This document shows positions 1 to 32,384 of a DNA stretch of 64,000 bases, piece by piece (the first letter of the stretch is position 1; each line of letters begins with the position of its first letter). The DNA comes from Bugula neritina (Eukaryota > Bryozoa > Gymnolaemata > Cheilostomatida > Bugulidae), in NCBI GenBank assembly GCA_964035545.1, contig OZ037765.1:35539504-35603503 (forward strand). Direction: 5' to 3'. Below the pieces are notes generated by a model. That model did not search any database. It saw only the letters and a list, made by a program, of their open reading frames with translations, and was not told the DNA's origin. The position numbers and the translations under genes are program-made.

Positions 1-3000
1 CTTTGCTGAAGGAGAAGAGAAGACAGATGGCTGAAAAGAACTGGATTATACATCCTTGCAGCAACTTCAGGTAAACTACCTGTAAAGTAATGTTATGTAA
101 TAGTCTTTGAGGCAGCTACTTTTGACATGACAGAGTATTGATTGAGCAGCTAGGTTCTGGTTTATGACAATATGTTCACAGCTCAGGTTTGTGTAGTGTG
201 TTACCTTTTCTATACTTGGCAGCTCCTAACAGCTTTATAATTAGCAACTATCTATTAGTAACCGGCATTTAGCAATTAACAACTAGCAATGAATAAGCAA
301 CAAGCAACTATCACCTAGTAACTTCTACTTGTAGGTTGTACTGGGATCTGTTGATGCTGATATTCCTCATTACAAATCTCATAGTACTTCCTGTATCCAT
401 AGCTTTCTTCTACGAAGACGTCGGAGCTCATTGGATAGTATTCAATATCACATGCGACACAATGTTTATCCTAGACATCTTTATCAACTTCAGAACAGGT
501 TTGTCTCAGAACTACTCTAACTGCTATAACTACTGTGACTACTGTAACTAATGTAACTACTGTAACTAATGTAACTGCTGTAACTACTGTAACTACTGTA
601 ACTAATGTAACTGCTGTAACTACTGTAACTAATGTAACTAATGTAACTAATGTAACTACTGTAACTGCTATAACTACTGTAACTACTGTAACTACTGTAA
701 CTACTGTAACTACTGTAACTACATGATCTCAAACTGCAACACAACACATATACTAGTCAGCAGTACGACTAGTTGCTGTTACAGTGTATAGGGTGTGTTG
801 TTACAGTGTATAGGGTGTGTTGTTACAGTGTATATGGTGTGTTGTTATAGTGTATAGAGTGTGTTGTTATAGTGTATAGGGTGTGTTGTTACAGTGTATA
901 GGGTGTGCTGTTACAGTGTATAGGGTGTGTTGTTACAGTGTATAGGGTGTGTTGTTACAGTGTATAGGGTGTGTTGTTACAGTGTATATGGTGTGTTGTT
1001 ACAGTGTATAGGGTGTGTTGTTACAGTGTATAGGGTGTGTTGTTATAGTGTATAGGGTGTGTTGTTACAGTGTATAGGGTGTGTTGTTACAGTGTATATG
1101 GTGTGTTGTTATAGTGTATAGAGTGTGTTGTTACAGTGTATAGGGTGTGTTGTTACAGTGTATAGGGTGTGTTGTTACAGTGTATAGGGTGTATTGTTAT
1201 AGTGTATAGGGTGTATTGTTATAGTGTATAGAGTGTGTTGCTATAGTGTATAGGGTGTGTTGTTACAGTGTATAGGGTGTGTTGTTACAGTGTATAGGGT
1301 GTGTTGTTACAGTGTATAGGGTGTGTTGTTATAGTGTATAGGGTGTGTTGTTACAGTGTATAGGGTGTGTTGTTATAGTGTATAGGGTGTGTTGTTATAG
1401 TGTATAGGGTGTGTTGTTATAGTGTATAGGGTGTGTTGTTATAGTGTATAGGGTGTGTTGTTACAGTGTATAGGGTGTGTTGTTACAGTGTATAGGGTGT
1501 GTTGTTACAGTGTATAGGGTATGTTGTTACAGTGTATAGGGTGTGTTGTTATAGTGTATAGGGTGTGTTGTTACAGTGTATAGGGTGTGTTGTTATAGTG
1601 TATAGGGTGTGTTGTTACAGTGTATAGAGTGTGTTGCTATAGTGTATAGGGTGTGTTGTTACAGTGTATAGGGTGTGTTGTTACAGTGTATAGGGTGTGT
1701 TGTTACAGTGTATAGGGTGTGTTGTTACAGTGTATAGGGTGTGTTGTTACAGTGTATAGGGTGTGTTGTTACAGTGTATAGGGTGTGTTGCTATAGTGTA
1801 TAGGGTGTATTGTTACAATGTACAGGGTGTGTTGTTACAGTGTATAGGGTGTGTTGTTATAGTGTATATGGTGTGTTGTTACAGTGTATAGGGTGTGTTG
1901 TTACAGTGTATAGGGTGTGTTGCTATAGTGTATAGGGTGTGTTGTTATAGTGTATAGGGTGTGTTGTTACAGTGTATAGGGTGTGTTGTTACAGTGTATA
2001 GGGTGTGTTGTTACAGTGTATAGGGTGTATTGTTATAGTGTATAGGGTGTATTGTTATAGTGTATAGAGTGTGTTGCTATAGTGTATAGGGTGTGTTGTT
2101 ACAGTGTATAGGGTGTGTTGTTACAGTGTATAGGGTATGTTGCTATAGTGTATAGGGTGTGTTGTTACAGTGTATAGGGTGTGTTGCAGGTCTAATAGAC
2201 TCCGAGTCACATGGCACCGTCATCCTAGACCCGAAGACCATTGCCATCAAGTACATCAAGTCATGGTTTGTGGTGGACTTTGTCAGCAGTTTGCCTCTAG
2301 ACTACGTGTTTCTGAGTGTGGAAGGGCAGTCTTATTCAGCCGGGAGGGCGCTGAGGATACTTAGGCTAGCCAAGTTGCTTCAGCTTCTCAGACTATTGAG
2401 AATCTCGCGCCTTGTGAGATACGTAAGGTTGTGGCAAGAGGTGAGTTCATAATACGTTTACTTGTTGACTACATCTACTTGTTGAGTACATCTACTTGTT
2501 GAGTACGTCTACTTATTGAGTACATCTACTTGTTGAATACGTCTGCTTGTTGAGTAAGTCTATATGTTGAGTACATCTACTTGTTGAGTACGTCTACTTG
2601 TTGAGTACATCTGCTTGTTGAGTACGTCTACTTGTTGAATACGTCTGCTTGTTGAGTAAGTCTATATGTTGAGTACATCTACTTGTTGAGTACGTCTACT
2701 TATTGAATACGTCTGCTTGTTGAGTAAGTCTATATGTTGAGTACATCTACTTGTTGAGTACGTCTACTTATTGAGTACATCTGCTTGTTGAGTACGTCTA
2801 CTTGTTGAGTACGTCTACTTGTTGAGTACATCTACTTGTTGAATACGTCTACGGCACACAGGCTTTGCATATAACTTAATATTAGTTATCATTTGCAAAA
2901 CCATATTCATAATAGCAAATTCACTTGTTGATTTCAATTCTAAAACATAGCATAGCATTCCAAAGGTGAGGGGTTGTAATACATCCACACAGTTGTGTCA

Positions 3001-6000
3001 TCTACTTCAGGATGAGGAGTGAGAAGACACTGACTAGAGGGACAACAATGAGTGGTTATTTAGTGATTACTCTCAGTCTCTCAGTTGTTTGATAGTGTTT
3101 GAAGGCCAATAGATGCGTGGCGCTGTAATGCCGTATATAGGGTCTCTTGGGGACAGAGTCAACAGTGTCCACATGCTAAATTATAGATTAGAGTTGAGTT
3201 ACACAAGCTGAGAGTTCAAACTACTGCTCGATGAATACAAGTTTAACAAGTCATTGATTTGTAGATAAAACATTGAATGATGAAAGGCTGCGTATAAAAT
3301 TACATGAATATTGGATTTCATGTTGTCAACCAGATGCATTTTAGCAAACAGATTAAGGAAATCTTGGGACTATATATTTGCAGTTCTTCAGTATAGCCAG
3401 CATAGTGGTGAAGCTATTCAACTTGATCTGCATAATGGTATTGATGGGTCACTGGAGTGGGTGTATACAGTTCTTTGTTCCTGTTATACAAGGCCTACCT
3501 GAGGACTCATGGATAGTCCTAAGTCAAATACAGGTGAGTCAAATACGATTTGAGTTTGTGCGTCTTGCTAGGGTAACGGTGAGTCAAGTACAACTTGAGT
3601 ACTGCGTCAAGCGCGACTTAAATGCTGTGTATTTTAGGACAAAGACTGGTGGGAACAGTACAGCAGATCTCTGTTTAAAGCCCTGTCCCACATGCTATGT
3701 ATCGGGTACGGGAAGTACCCACCCCATAATATGACAGACACGTGGCTAACCATAGCCAGCATGCTGGCCGGAGCTACTTGCTATGCTCTCTTCATTGGCC
3801 ACGCCACCACTCTCATACAGTCCTTTGACACCTCCAGTCGCCAGTTCAGAGATCATGTAAGTTCATCTTGAATAGTTGACAGACAGTCACTGAGAAAGTT
3901 AAACCTCACTCGTACAAACTAGATGTTAAAGTTGGTATGTTGTGTGCAGCTCCAGCAGGTCAATGAGTACATGATCTACCGTAAGCTGCCAGCAGAGCTG
4001 CGCCGCCGTATCACAGATTACTACGAACACAGATTTGGTGGGAAACTGTTTGATGAAGCAGCAATACTGTCAGAAATATCCGAGAGCCTGAGAAAGGTGA
4101 GGAAAGCTGCCATGTTTATGTCTATGATTAGAGATAGCCCAGGGTTCAATCTAACTAAGTGCTGCTGCTCACTCGCTGTCTGTTTCAGGATGTAATATCC
4201 CACAACTGCAGAGAGCTCATCAAGAACGTGCCTTTCTTTGTCAATGCCGACAGCAGCTTTGTGACTGATGTCATAACTAAGTTAGAGTTTGAAATGTACC
4301 AACCAGGGGATGTGATCATAAAGGCAGAAACTAAAGGAGACAGAATGTACTTTATTCAAGAAGGTAAGAAATGAATCCCATTTAATGCTTAAAAACATAT
4401 TATAATTCTAGACATCTAACATATCTTCTGGGCGTCTAAAATGTCATCTTCATTATGTTGACAGGTTTAATTGAAATTCTGAGTGATGTGGGAAAAATTG
4501 TAACAAGACTCAGCGATGGCTCATATTTTGGAGGTAAGAAAGAAACTTTAGCAACATATTTCTGCATACAATATGTACTATTATATATACATACAGTATG
4601 TACTATTATATATACATACAATATGTACTATTATATATACATACAATATGTACTATTATATATACATACAATATGTACTATTATATATACATACAATATG
4701 TACTATTATATATACATACAATATGTACTATTATATATACATACAATATGTACTATTATATATACATACAATATGTACTATTATATATACATACAATATG
4801 TACTATTATATATACATACAATATGTACTATTATATATACATACAATATGTACTATTATATATACATACAATATGTACTATTATATATACATACATCATG
4901 TACTATTATATATACATACAATATGTACTATTATATATACATACAATATGTACTATTATATATACATACATCATGTACTATTATATATACATACAATATG
5001 TACTATTATATATACATACAATATGTACTATTATATATACATACAATATGTACTATTATATATACATACATCATGTACTATTATATATACATACAATATG
5101 TACTATTATATATACATACAATATGTACTATTATATATACATACATCATGTACTATTATATATACATACAATATGTACTATTATATATACATACAATATG
5201 TACTATTATATATACATACAATATGTACTATTACATATACAATATGTACTATTATATATACATACAATATGTACTATTATATATACATACAATATGTACT
5301 ATTATATATATTATTATTATATATACACTACATTGTCTGCTATATGTTATATATACACTACATTGTCTGCTATATGTTATATATATACTACATTGTCTGC
5401 TATATATTATATATACACTACATTGTCTGCTATATATTATATATACACTACATTGTCTGCTATATATTATATATACACTACATTGTCTGCTATATATTAT
5501 ATATACACTACATTGTCTGCTATATATTATATATACACTACATTGTCTATATTTAGAGATTTGTCTACTGACCAAGCAGAACAGAACAGCCACAGTGAAG
5601 GCAGCAACATATTGCAACTTGTTTTCCCTTTCTAAGGAAAACTTTGACAGGATCCTGGAGGTCTACCCTCTGATGAGAAGGACTCTGGAGACCATCGCTG
5701 CCAAGAGGCTGCATACTCTGGGGAAAGACCCCAACCTCGTGGCATCACGAGAGAGTCTCCTGGAAGACGTCACCGGCATACAGAGAGTCTTCCAGGTGAC
5801 CAACTCAATAGTAAACAGGAATAGCGAGTGTAAACTGATGCGTGAGCTACACACCTTGTCTCTTGTCCTGTGTGTTCAGATGGTAAACTTACTGTTTTAG
5901 ACGGTAGAAAAAGATTTATGCTCTGATGCCGACAGTGACATCAGTTCCTCTCCGACACAGTCCCGAGGGTCCAACAGCCAGTTCCTCACCGTCGTCAAGA

Positions 6001-6869
6001 GCTTCTTCACCAAAGACTCTGAGGAGTTCTTACAGAGCAACCGGGTGATGAGGTCTGACCTGCCCAGGTGCAGGAGTGCAGTGAACACGGCAAACGTGGT
6101 GCAGAACCTCATTCTGGTACCACAGACTGCGGCGACTCTCGGCAGACGTGTGAAAAGTACAGCAGACGTGCAGAACTTCTCTTCAGCTCAATCAGAAATA
6201 TTTCAGGGGAAGAGTTCTCGGCAGGAAGAGACACAATCCTATTTCGCTCCGGCAGCCAAGAGAAAATGCGTGGCAAGTGATCAGGAAGTTACCGAAACTG
6301 ACAGGGAAGGGAAGAGGGAGAAACAGAAGAATAAATCAGCCCTAAGTTTATTCAAGGGCTACAAGACATTGCCGAATAGCCCATGTTTAAGTACAGAACA
6401 TAAGTCTAGGAGAAAGTCATTCAGCCTGCAGCAGAGGTTGAGCAACGCGAGTACATCTGTTGAGAACATGAGACGTGTCAGTAACTCAGCTCTGACAGCC
6501 AGACCACCCGGCATTGTCGTGTCTGACCAGAACGAGAAGCCAGAGTGTAGAACAGAGTCTGATAAACAACTAAATAGAAATACATTAGAGGAATTCGAGA
6601 TATCAAAGAGCCCTGCCCAGGCGAACAGATGTGCCGGGAAAGCAGCAGATGACAAATGTGGAGGTATAGCAGATATGACAGAAGCAGATGACAGACATGG
6701 AGGGGAGGCAGTGGACAAACCTGGCCACTGCACCAAGGTGAGGATTCCTCAGATCTTGATCACGAGTAAACAGGCGAGCATTGAGTCAGCCGATACTGGC
6801 ACAGGAGAAGAGGCACAGGAGAAGGCAGAAGATGCTATAAGGTTTACTCTGTTTGACAACAACCAGTAG
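1..6869 (+). CDS. HCN: HCN (hyperpolarisation-activated, cyclic-nucleotide-gated) channel, 5' partial
   Basis: This encodes a plasma-membrane cation channel subunit that opens on hyperpolarisation and is tuned by cAMP. Exons: <1-70, 335-498, 2190-2440, 3384-3533, 3638-3856, 3950-4096, 4189-4363, 4465-4533, 5557-5795, 5901-6869; all joins keep frame and give 816 residues to the stop. The first exon holds the [11 protein letters not shown] stretch that precedes S1 in HCN channels. S1 begins at YWDLLMLIF. The arginine-rich S4 ([19 protein letters not shown]) is near residues 131-158, S5 is in exon 4, the CIGYG filter is at about 232-236 and S6 follows. Then come the C-linker ([13 protein letters not shown]) and the cyclic-nucleotide-binding domain, with FGEICLLTK and RTATVKA in the phosphate-binding cassette. 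The last exon is a long, probably disordered Ser/Lys-rich tail. The usual N-terminal sequon before the filter is absent; an NMT sequon lies after it. The N-terminus is outside the window. Confidence 0.95.
511..722. repeat. 9-bp tandem repeat in HCN intron 2
   Basis: Units TAACTACTG and TAACTAATG alternate from just after the 5' splice site at 499. Confidence 0.9.
769..2186. repeat. 22-bp minisatellite in HCN intron 2
   Basis: About 64 copies; core GTTACAGTGTATAGGGTGTG. The array runs directly into the real 3' splice site (GTGTTGCAG, ending at 2189). Each unit carries a similar GTTGTTACAG. Confidence 0.95.
2455..2855. repeat. 17-bp minisatellite in HCN intron 3
   Basis: About 24 copies of TTGAGTACATCTACTTG, with A/G and C/T variants. 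It starts about 15 bp after the 5' splice site. The remaining intron to 3383 is unique sequence with no feature I recognise. Confidence 0.9.
4567..5310. repeat. 25-bp AT-rich minisatellite in HCN intron 8
   Basis: About 29 copies; core ACTATTATATATACATAC, with variants CAATATG and CATCATG. It lies in the intron that splits the cyclic-nucleotide-binding domain. The intron, 4534-5556, is 1023 bp, a multiple of three, and stop-free in the HCN frame. Confidence 0.95.
5312..5545. repeat. 30-bp minisatellite, second array of HCN intron 8
   Basis: About 7.5 copies with core CACTACATTGTCTGC. The last copy merges into the 3' splice site ending at 5556. Confidence 0.9.
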
Positions 6870-7524
6870 ACCAGTGAAACCAATTATTAAACATCTTTTC
6901 ATACTAATCATTTAGCTCACATTCATCCTAATCTAACGTCATGTATTTAAAACTAGTGCAGTGGTGGCAATATTATATTTGTACATTTCCTTTTACTGTT
7001 ATGGGTGGGTATGCATAACCTTCAGCTCAACACACAATTCCATATTTAGACAAGATGCCTGGAATCCTGAGGTGTCAACAGATACATTTCACATCTTTAT
7101 AGAAAATATATTGTGGAAAAAACATTCAACAGCATTTGCAAACACTTATAACGTATGAAGAAAATATTAACCTGTTTCAAGTTGAAAAACTGAGCATAGG
7201 ACTAATAATTTACAAATTTACTGAGCAACCAAAACTACAAGCTGAATAAATATATCTGAAAACTAAACCATTGCCATCAGCAAAAAGGTAGCTCCACAAA
7301 ATATTTACACAGAACATTCAACTTAGAACCCTATAATTTGCGCCTGAGTGATTTGCAAAATAATTATTTTATTATCCAGCATAAAGGCTTTAGATTTAGA
7401 AACTTTTTCACCATTTTGCAACTGATACAATCAGCCAGCAAGTCGTCGGAAGTTGATGAGTCCAGCAGCTGACTACTGTGGATGAGTCAAGCAGCTGACT
7501 ACTGTGGGTGAGTCATGAGGTGTG
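6870..7524. promoter_or_regulatory. Convergent 3' ends: HCN and rabaptin polyadenylation signals
   Basis: HCN and rabaptin end tail to tail here. On the + strand ATTAAA at 6886-6891 and AATAAA at 7245-7250 are candidate HCN signals. On the - strand AATAAA (7373-7368) is a candidate for rabaptin, about 150 bp after its stop. No other gene is seen. Confidence 0.5.
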
Positions 7525-28354
<20,830 letters not shown>

Positions 28355-29081
28355 CTGCAGCACAAAAACATCAGTCACATGGTTATTCCTACTTGTACCA
28401 GTAGTGAATCAGTCACAAGGTTATTACTACTTGTACCAGTAGTGAATCAGTCACATGGTTATTCCTACTTGTACCAGTAGTGAATCAACAGCCAAATCAG
28501 AACATCATTTACTGTTAGCACAGAGTGTTTGTATTACTCAGCTAATCCTACCACTATTAGTATGACCATTACCATGAAGTGATCAGTCTTAGCCATAGTA
28601 TAAGTTACTTAATTATCATTATGATAAATAGTAGTGTTTACACTTTATTTACTTCAACTATTACCATTAGTCTATTCTAATAACAGTACAATAGTAATCA
28701 TACTCATAAGACTACATATACAGAGGATCACAATAATACCAACTTGTAGTGTACTCACTCACACCTGCCAACATCAGGTATGAACATGATTCATAGCCAT
28801 GCCTAATAGTAATAAACTTAAAGTTACGCCAAATGTAACTGGCAGACCATGGCAAACTGAGTTATACGTATACAGTTAATGTTATACTTATAGTTATTGC
28901 ATTTGCTAGTTTTTGTGGTAGTAGTCCTCTCAGTTACTAACAGTAATGCTAGGTCTAACAGCATGAGTAACATTAACAGTTACTGAGTTAGTGTAAGTGC
29001 TACGCCTACAGTAACTCAACTTCAAGTTACAAGACGTTATTGACTTGAAAACTATGGGAGCTTCTAAAGTTTATACATTGA

Positions 29082-29338
29082 TATTTAAAAATTTAAGTTT
29101 TATTTAATTCTATTTTAATAGTAATACTGATAGTAATAGTAATACTAATACCAAGAGTAAGTCTAGTACAGCACTAATACTAAATCTTAATATAATACTA
29201 ATAGTAATAGTATTAGTATTATATTAAGATTTAATATTAGTGCTGTGGCCTACTAGACTTACTCTTAGTATTAGTATTACTATTACTATCAGTATTACCA
29301 TTTAAATAGAACAAAATAAAACTTAAATTTTCAAAATT
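29082..29338. repeat. Long near-perfect inverted repeat (foldback)
   Basis: Arms of about 120 bp, left 29082-29203 and right 29211-29338, around a 7-bp loop. The left arm includes AAGAGTAAGTCTAGTACAGC and the right its near complement GACTTACTCTTAG. No clear target-site duplication was seen. Confidence 0.8.
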
Positions 29339-29386
29339 ATTAAATTAGTAATACTATTGCTATTACTTTACTATAAAAATGAGTAT

Positions 29387-29434
29387 AATTAGTATAACTA
29401 TTAATATTACTATTAGTAATATTAATAGTTATAC
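29387..29434. repeat. Short perfect hairpin
   Basis: Arms AGTATAACTATTAATATTAC and its exact complement around a TATTA loop. Confidence 0.75.
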
Positions 29435-31384
29435 TTGCAGTTATAGTAATAGTAATACTAATACTATTACTATTAGTATTACTATTAGACCTACTCTTAC
29501 TCTTAGTATTAGTATTACTAATTTACCAATTTTAAATCTTGATCTTGATTGGGTTTAAGTCCCAAGACCTGTCGGAGAGAAAATTAATCACCATTACTTT
29601 CTCATAACCATAATGATGATGATTTAGATAATGATCATCATAATCAAAATGACTATCATTTCGATAATCATAATGTAAAACTCAAAATCAAACTCAAAGT
29701 CATCAGTCAAACTAAATGAAAATTAATATGTGATTCAATTTCACTGTCGATCAATAGCACCAGCAGGGGCAGCGTGGCATCGCACTCAGTTGTATTTTAC
29801 TTTTTTACTTTGCACAAACAATATTTCAAGTATAACGCTAATAGTAATCACTATTTCATGACGATGATAAATATCAATATGAATATCTAAACTTTCCACC
29901 ACTGAAAAGTAGTAATTCAGTTTCCGGTTTATTGTTACCAGACAATATTAAATTATGCTATTTGTTTAATAAGAACCTTGACATACTTGCATATTATGTC
30001 GCTTTATAAAGACTTTTGTAGAGGCTATGACCACCCCGATGTAATTTAAGCGAATTCGGCTATATTCTTGTTGCTTGCACTTCGACCCTTGAAGACTGTA
30101 GATTCTTGTGCTGGGCCTGTAGACACTCCCACTGTTACTGTTCGGTAGTAATACTAATAGTCTTAATAGTAAAACTAAATGTAATAGTAGCACTATAGTA
30201 CTATTAGTTATTACTAATACTAATAGTAATACTATTACTTATAGTTATAGGCTAAGACTATAGTTGAGTTATAAATTTAGAGTTTTACTAAATAATAATG
30301 AGTGTTAGTTTTAAGTGTTAGCTCAAAGTCAATCACATAATAATTTTGCAGTACATTTTTAAAGTGATAATGAGCTTTGATAGTCAGAGAACAAACCAGG
30401 CCAAATTGAAATTAAAGAGTGCAAAATGGCTAATAAATAACTAGTATAAGTATTTTGATTTAGATTATCGATTATCAATATTAATTTTAAATAAATAAAT
30501 TTAATAATTTTATTAATATTAGTATTACTATTAGTATTAGATAATTATAAATATAATTAACTATAATTATTATAAATATAATTTTTAATACTATAGTGAT
30601 ACTAATACTGTAATAGTAATACTAATAGTAATACTAAAAATAAATCTAATTCTATAGTTATAGTAATAGAACTACTTAATAGTTAATAGTAATACCAATT
30701 ATTGGTCTAATTTTAAGTGTAATACTAATAGTAATACTAATAGTAATTCACTATTACTATTAGTAATTATGAATCACCAAAACTAAAATTAAATGCTACG
30801 CTTATAGTTATAGTAATCACTATTATATAAATGTTATTATAGGTTATGGTTAAATTATATTTTGATTTTAATCCAGTGTTTGCGTAAATTTAATCTTATA
30901 TTGAGTCTTATACTAATTAATAGTAATAGTTATACTTATTCGTTATCATTATAATTAAATTTAATATTATAGATGTAATTAATAGTATAGTCACTATTAA
31001 TACTATACTTAAACTTAAAGTTTATACTATTGTTAATAGTAAGACAAAGTGATTTAATTCTATGCGTTTAACATAAACTAAAATATTGCAGTTACTATTA
31101 GACTTAGTATTACTAGTATTACTATTTGTGTTAGTGATTAGAGTTTAGGCGGTTAATCTTGCAGTAACAGAGTTAGCGATTAGATTTATTTTTAGTAATT
31201 ACTAATTAGACTATTAGACTGATTAAACTGTATTTTGACTGTTGTACTTGCTGTTAGTTCATGTGCTACTTAATATGAAATTTAAATTTGATGATTTTTG
31301 TCATGCTTATAATAAATTTAGTTGTTACTTACTCAATATTACTACGTAAGTATTACATATTTTTATCAGTTATTACTATTAGTA

Positions 31385-32150
31385 TTAGTCTGTATTAGTA
31401 TTACTCTGTATTAGTATTACTCTGTATTAGTATTACTCTGTATTAGTATTACTCTGTATTAGTATTACTCTGTATTAGTATTACTCTGTATTAGTATTAC
31501 TCTGTATTTGTATTACTCTGTATTTGTATTACTCCGTATTAGTATTACTCTGCATTAGTATTACTCTGCATTAGTATTACTCTGTATTAGTATTACTCTG
31601 TATTAGTATTACTCTGTATTAGTATTACTCTGTATTAGTATTACTCTGTATTAGTATTACTCTGCATTAGTATTACTCTGCATTAGTATTACTCTGTATT
31701 AGTATTACTCTGTATTAGTATTACTCTGTATTAGTATTACTCTGCATTAGTATTACTCTGCATTAGTATTACTCTGTATTAGTATTACTCTGTATTTGTA
31801 TTACTCTGTATTTGTATTACTCCGTATTAGTATTACTCTGCATTAGTATTACTCTGCATTAGTATTACTCTGTATTAGTATTACTCTGTATTAGTATTAC
31901 TCTGTATTAGTATTACTCTGTATTAGTATTACTCTGTATTAGTATTACTCTGTATTAGTAATACTCTGTATTAGTATTACTCTGTATTAGTATTACTCTG
32001 TATTAGTATTACTCTGTATTAGTATTACTCTGTATTAGTATTACTCTGTATTAGTATTACTCTGTATTAGTATTACTCTGTATTAGTATTACTCTGTATT
32101 TGTATTACTCTGTATTTGTATTACTCTGTATTTGTATTACTCTGTTCTTG
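31385..32150. repeat. 16-bp minisatellite upstream of SCP-2
   Basis: About 48 copies of CTGTATTAGTATTACT with CTGCATT, TATTTG and CTCCG variants. The variant block GCATT-GCATT-TATT recurs several times, which points to block duplication. Confidence 0.95.
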
Positions 32151-32384
32151 GTCTGCAGTAAACATGCCCTCATATAATTGTTCAGTTCATAAAGTTATAT
32201 TTTTAATACTAATGAATATAATATAACTAAATATGACTAGTAATGATAGTTATACTAACAGTAACCTACTAAAACAGTAACATTCAGTAACCATAACATT
32301 AGTATCATATCAATCGAACACTATATCTGATATTATTTTATATGTAGTCAATTATTTATGAAATTTCAGAATCACAAAGTCAAG

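Larger units (their letters stand above)
28355..32384. other. AT-rich gap between divergent rabaptin and SCP-2 genes
   Basis: About 4 kb with no convincing gene. It probably holds both promoters and the rabaptin 5' UTR. It contains three 38-bp copies at 28369-28485 (CAGTCACATGGTTATTCC), widespread AGTAATACTAATAG-type simple sequence, hairpins at 29082-29338 and 29387-29434, and a 16-bp array near the SCP-2 end. Confidence 0.7.

Noticed and set aside
4455-5900. 481-codon open frame linking two HCN exons
   Set aside because: As the main product it would insert 341 repeat residues in the cAMP-binding domain. Clean splice sites exist, so it is kept only as an intron-retention finding.
28490-31380. 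Possible genes in the AT-rich gap
   Set aside because: Small open frames such as 29966-30193 (-) have no splice partners, family similarity or codon pattern of a gene.
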